Source: Chryseobacterium gleum
GTDB lineage: Bacteria > Bacteroidota > Bacteroidia > Flavobacteriales_D > Sanyastnellaceae
DNA: 16,751 nucleotides
Direction of reading: 5' to 3'
NCBI GenBank assembly: GCA_945883885.1
Contig: CAMCYM010000010.1
Coordinates: forward strand, 1 to 16,751
Shown here: in pieces, positions 15,918 through 16,751 of the stretch
Numbering within the stretch: position 1 is the first letter of the stretch
Layout of the letters: every line of letters starts with the position of its first letter
The notes under the pieces: generated by a model
What the model saw: only the letters and a program-made list of their open reading frames with translations
What the model was told of the DNA's origin: nothing
Databases searched by the model: none
Position numbers and translations under genes: made by a program

Positions 15918-16432
15918 GCAAGACCCTGATTCTCACCGCGGACCAAATCGAGCGCAAGCTGCAGCGCATGGCACGGGAACTCCTTGAGGTGCATGCCCAC
16001 GCCCCGGAAGTGGTGCTCGTGGGGATTGCAGGGCAGGGGGAGGCCGTGGCCGAACGTTTGGCCCGCATCCTGGCCGGCATCGCCCCTGAAATGCGGACCG
16101 TGCGCATGACCCTGCGCCTGCACAAGCAAGATCCAGCCGGCAAACCTGCGGAGTTTTCAGCCCCCCACGAAGTGCTGCGGGGAAAGGCCGTCGTCGTGGT
16201 GGACGACGTGCTGAATTCCGGGCGCACCCTGATTCACGCAGTACGACACGTGTTAGACGCTGGCGCAGAGCGCATTACGGCCGCTATCCTCGTCGACCGC
16301 ATCCACCGTTCCTTCCCTGTGCGCGCGGATATATGCGGGTTGTCGCTGAGCACGACCCTCAAGGAACGCATCGAGGTACAGGCTGCGGCCGATGGCCCTG
16401 CAGCGACCGATGCGGCTTACCTCGTCGACTGA
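15914..16432 (+). CDS. pyrR: PyrR-like phosphoribosyltransferase
   Basis: This 172-residue cytosolic protein belongs to the type I phosphoribosyltransferases. The PRPP-binding loop is VVVVDDVLNSGRTL (93-106, with Asp97/Asp98). LVGIAGQGEAVAERLA (35-50) matches the first PRPP-contact loop, and LVDRIHRSFPVRADICG (126-142) is very close to the PyrR signature region. In Firmicutes PyrR binds pyr mRNA to control attenuation and also makes UMP from uracil. Bacteroidota carry PyrR-like proteins whose RNA-binding role is unproven, so either enzyme activity alone or regulation is possible. Length is near that of PyrR (about 175-180). It starts in the ATGA overlap with the RNA methyltransferase gene. 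No pyr biosynthesis gene is visible in the window. Its 3' end overlaps aroK tail to tail by 16 nt. Confidence 0.9.
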   Translation: MSKTLILTADQIERKLQRMARELLEVHAHAPEVVLVGIAGQGEAVAERLARILAGIAPEMRTVRMTLRLHKQDPAGKPAEFSAPHEVLRGKAVVVVDDVLNSGRTLIHAVRHVLDAGAERITAAILVDRIHRSFPVRADICGLSLSTTLKERIEVQAAADGPAATDAAYLVD

Positions 16433-16751
16433 AGTCTGAGGGCGAGGGCTTGCACCTGTGCTTCGCTCGGTGCGCGCCAAACTTCGAGCGCCCGCGCATA
16501 CACGGGACGACGCTTGAGCCAAAGCGCCCTCGCACGGCCTTCCCAGTCCGGCCCGGCCAGCAAAGGCCGGGTATCCCGCTCCGACGACAACCGCGCCGCC
16601 AGCTCTGGCCATGCCACGTCGAGCCAAATCACCCGCCCCGTCGTTTCGAACAACGGCCACACCCCGGGCAACTCCGGTGTGCCGCCGCCAGTGGCGATGA
16701 CGTGGGGCGCCGTCAACCCGGCCACGCGCCGCACCTCCTCCGCCTCGAGGG
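16417..16751 (-). CDS. aroK: Shikimate kinase, 3' part (N-terminus lies outside the window)
   Basis: Shikimate kinase makes shikimate 3-phosphate from shikimate and ATP, two steps after AroQ in aromatic amino acid synthesis. About 111 codons are present. The frame stays open to the window edge, reading LEAEEVRRVAG, which fits the family's shikimate-site region before VIATGGGTP, the GGG motif. IWLDV, the lid region ending in TRPLL, and KRRPVYARALEVW with the adenine/phosphate-side Arg all fit the C-terminal half of AroK. The P-loop lies beyond base 16751. The GTG at 16734 is an internal Val, not the start. The stop codon (16417-16419) lies inside the end of the PyrR-like gene on the other strand. 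Confidence 0.94.
   Translation of the reverse strand, partial: LEAEEVRRVAGLTAPHVIATGGGTPELPGVWPLFETTGRVIWLDVAWPELAARLSSERDTRPLLAGPDWEGRARALWLKRRPVYARALEVWRAPSEAQVQALALRLQSTR

Overview
The window is GC-rich and almost wholly protein-coding. It looks like chromosomal DNA of a member of the Bacteroidota, probably near the Flavobacteriales. The pointers are a type IX secretion system (T9SS) gene, porQ, next to cmk; a large secreted protein with a T9SS sorting tail; a GH3 plus serine-hydrolase fusion of a type common in this phylum; a BshA-type bacillithiol glycosyltransferase; and no clear Shine-Dalgarno sequences before most starts. The species cannot be named from this, and the GC content is unusually high for the group (judged by eye, not counted).

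Layout, left to right. Bases 1-7489 (+ strand) hold a tightly packed run: the 3' part of lon, porQ, cmk, the GH3/serine-hydrolase fusion, bshA and a small two-helix membrane protein. Junctions are 4-nt ATGA overlaps (lon/porQ, fusion/bshA), gaps of 3-9 nt, or a 23-nt overlap, so this is probably one operon or a few nested ones. After the only sizeable gap (about 85 nt, 7490-7574) comes a + strand pair: a putative lipoprotein (7575-8267) and, 4 nt later, a 1163-residue secreted hydrolase/beta-helix protein with a T9SS tail (8272-11763).

Bases 11744-14446 (- strand) hold a three-gene operon read right to left: an endonuclease/exonuclease/phosphatase-family protein, an SLC13-family sodium symporter, and aroQ. 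It ends tail to tail with the secreted hydrolase gene, overlapping it by 20 nt. Its first start codon overlaps the most likely start codon of a divergent + strand pair (14445-16432): an m5U RNA methyltransferase and a PyrR-like phosphoribosyltransferase, joined by an ATGA overlap. The right edge holds the 3' part of aroK on the - strand, which overlaps the end of the phosphoribosyltransferase gene by 16 nt.

Most of the content is housekeeping: proteolysis (Lon), nucleotide metabolism (Cmk, PyrR-like), the shikimate pathway (AroQ, AroK), low-molecular-weight thiol synthesis (BshA), wall or amino-sugar turnover (GH3 fusion) and RNA modification. The accessory element is the lipoprotein plus T9SS-exported hydrolase pair, which would use the secretion machinery that PorQ belongs to. 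I found no tRNA, rRNA, CRISPR array, insertion sequence or convincing terminator, and no stretch over 300 bases lacks a gene. No clearly new multi-gene system is visible. The least explained parts are the secreted hydrolase pair and the small membrane protein after bshA.
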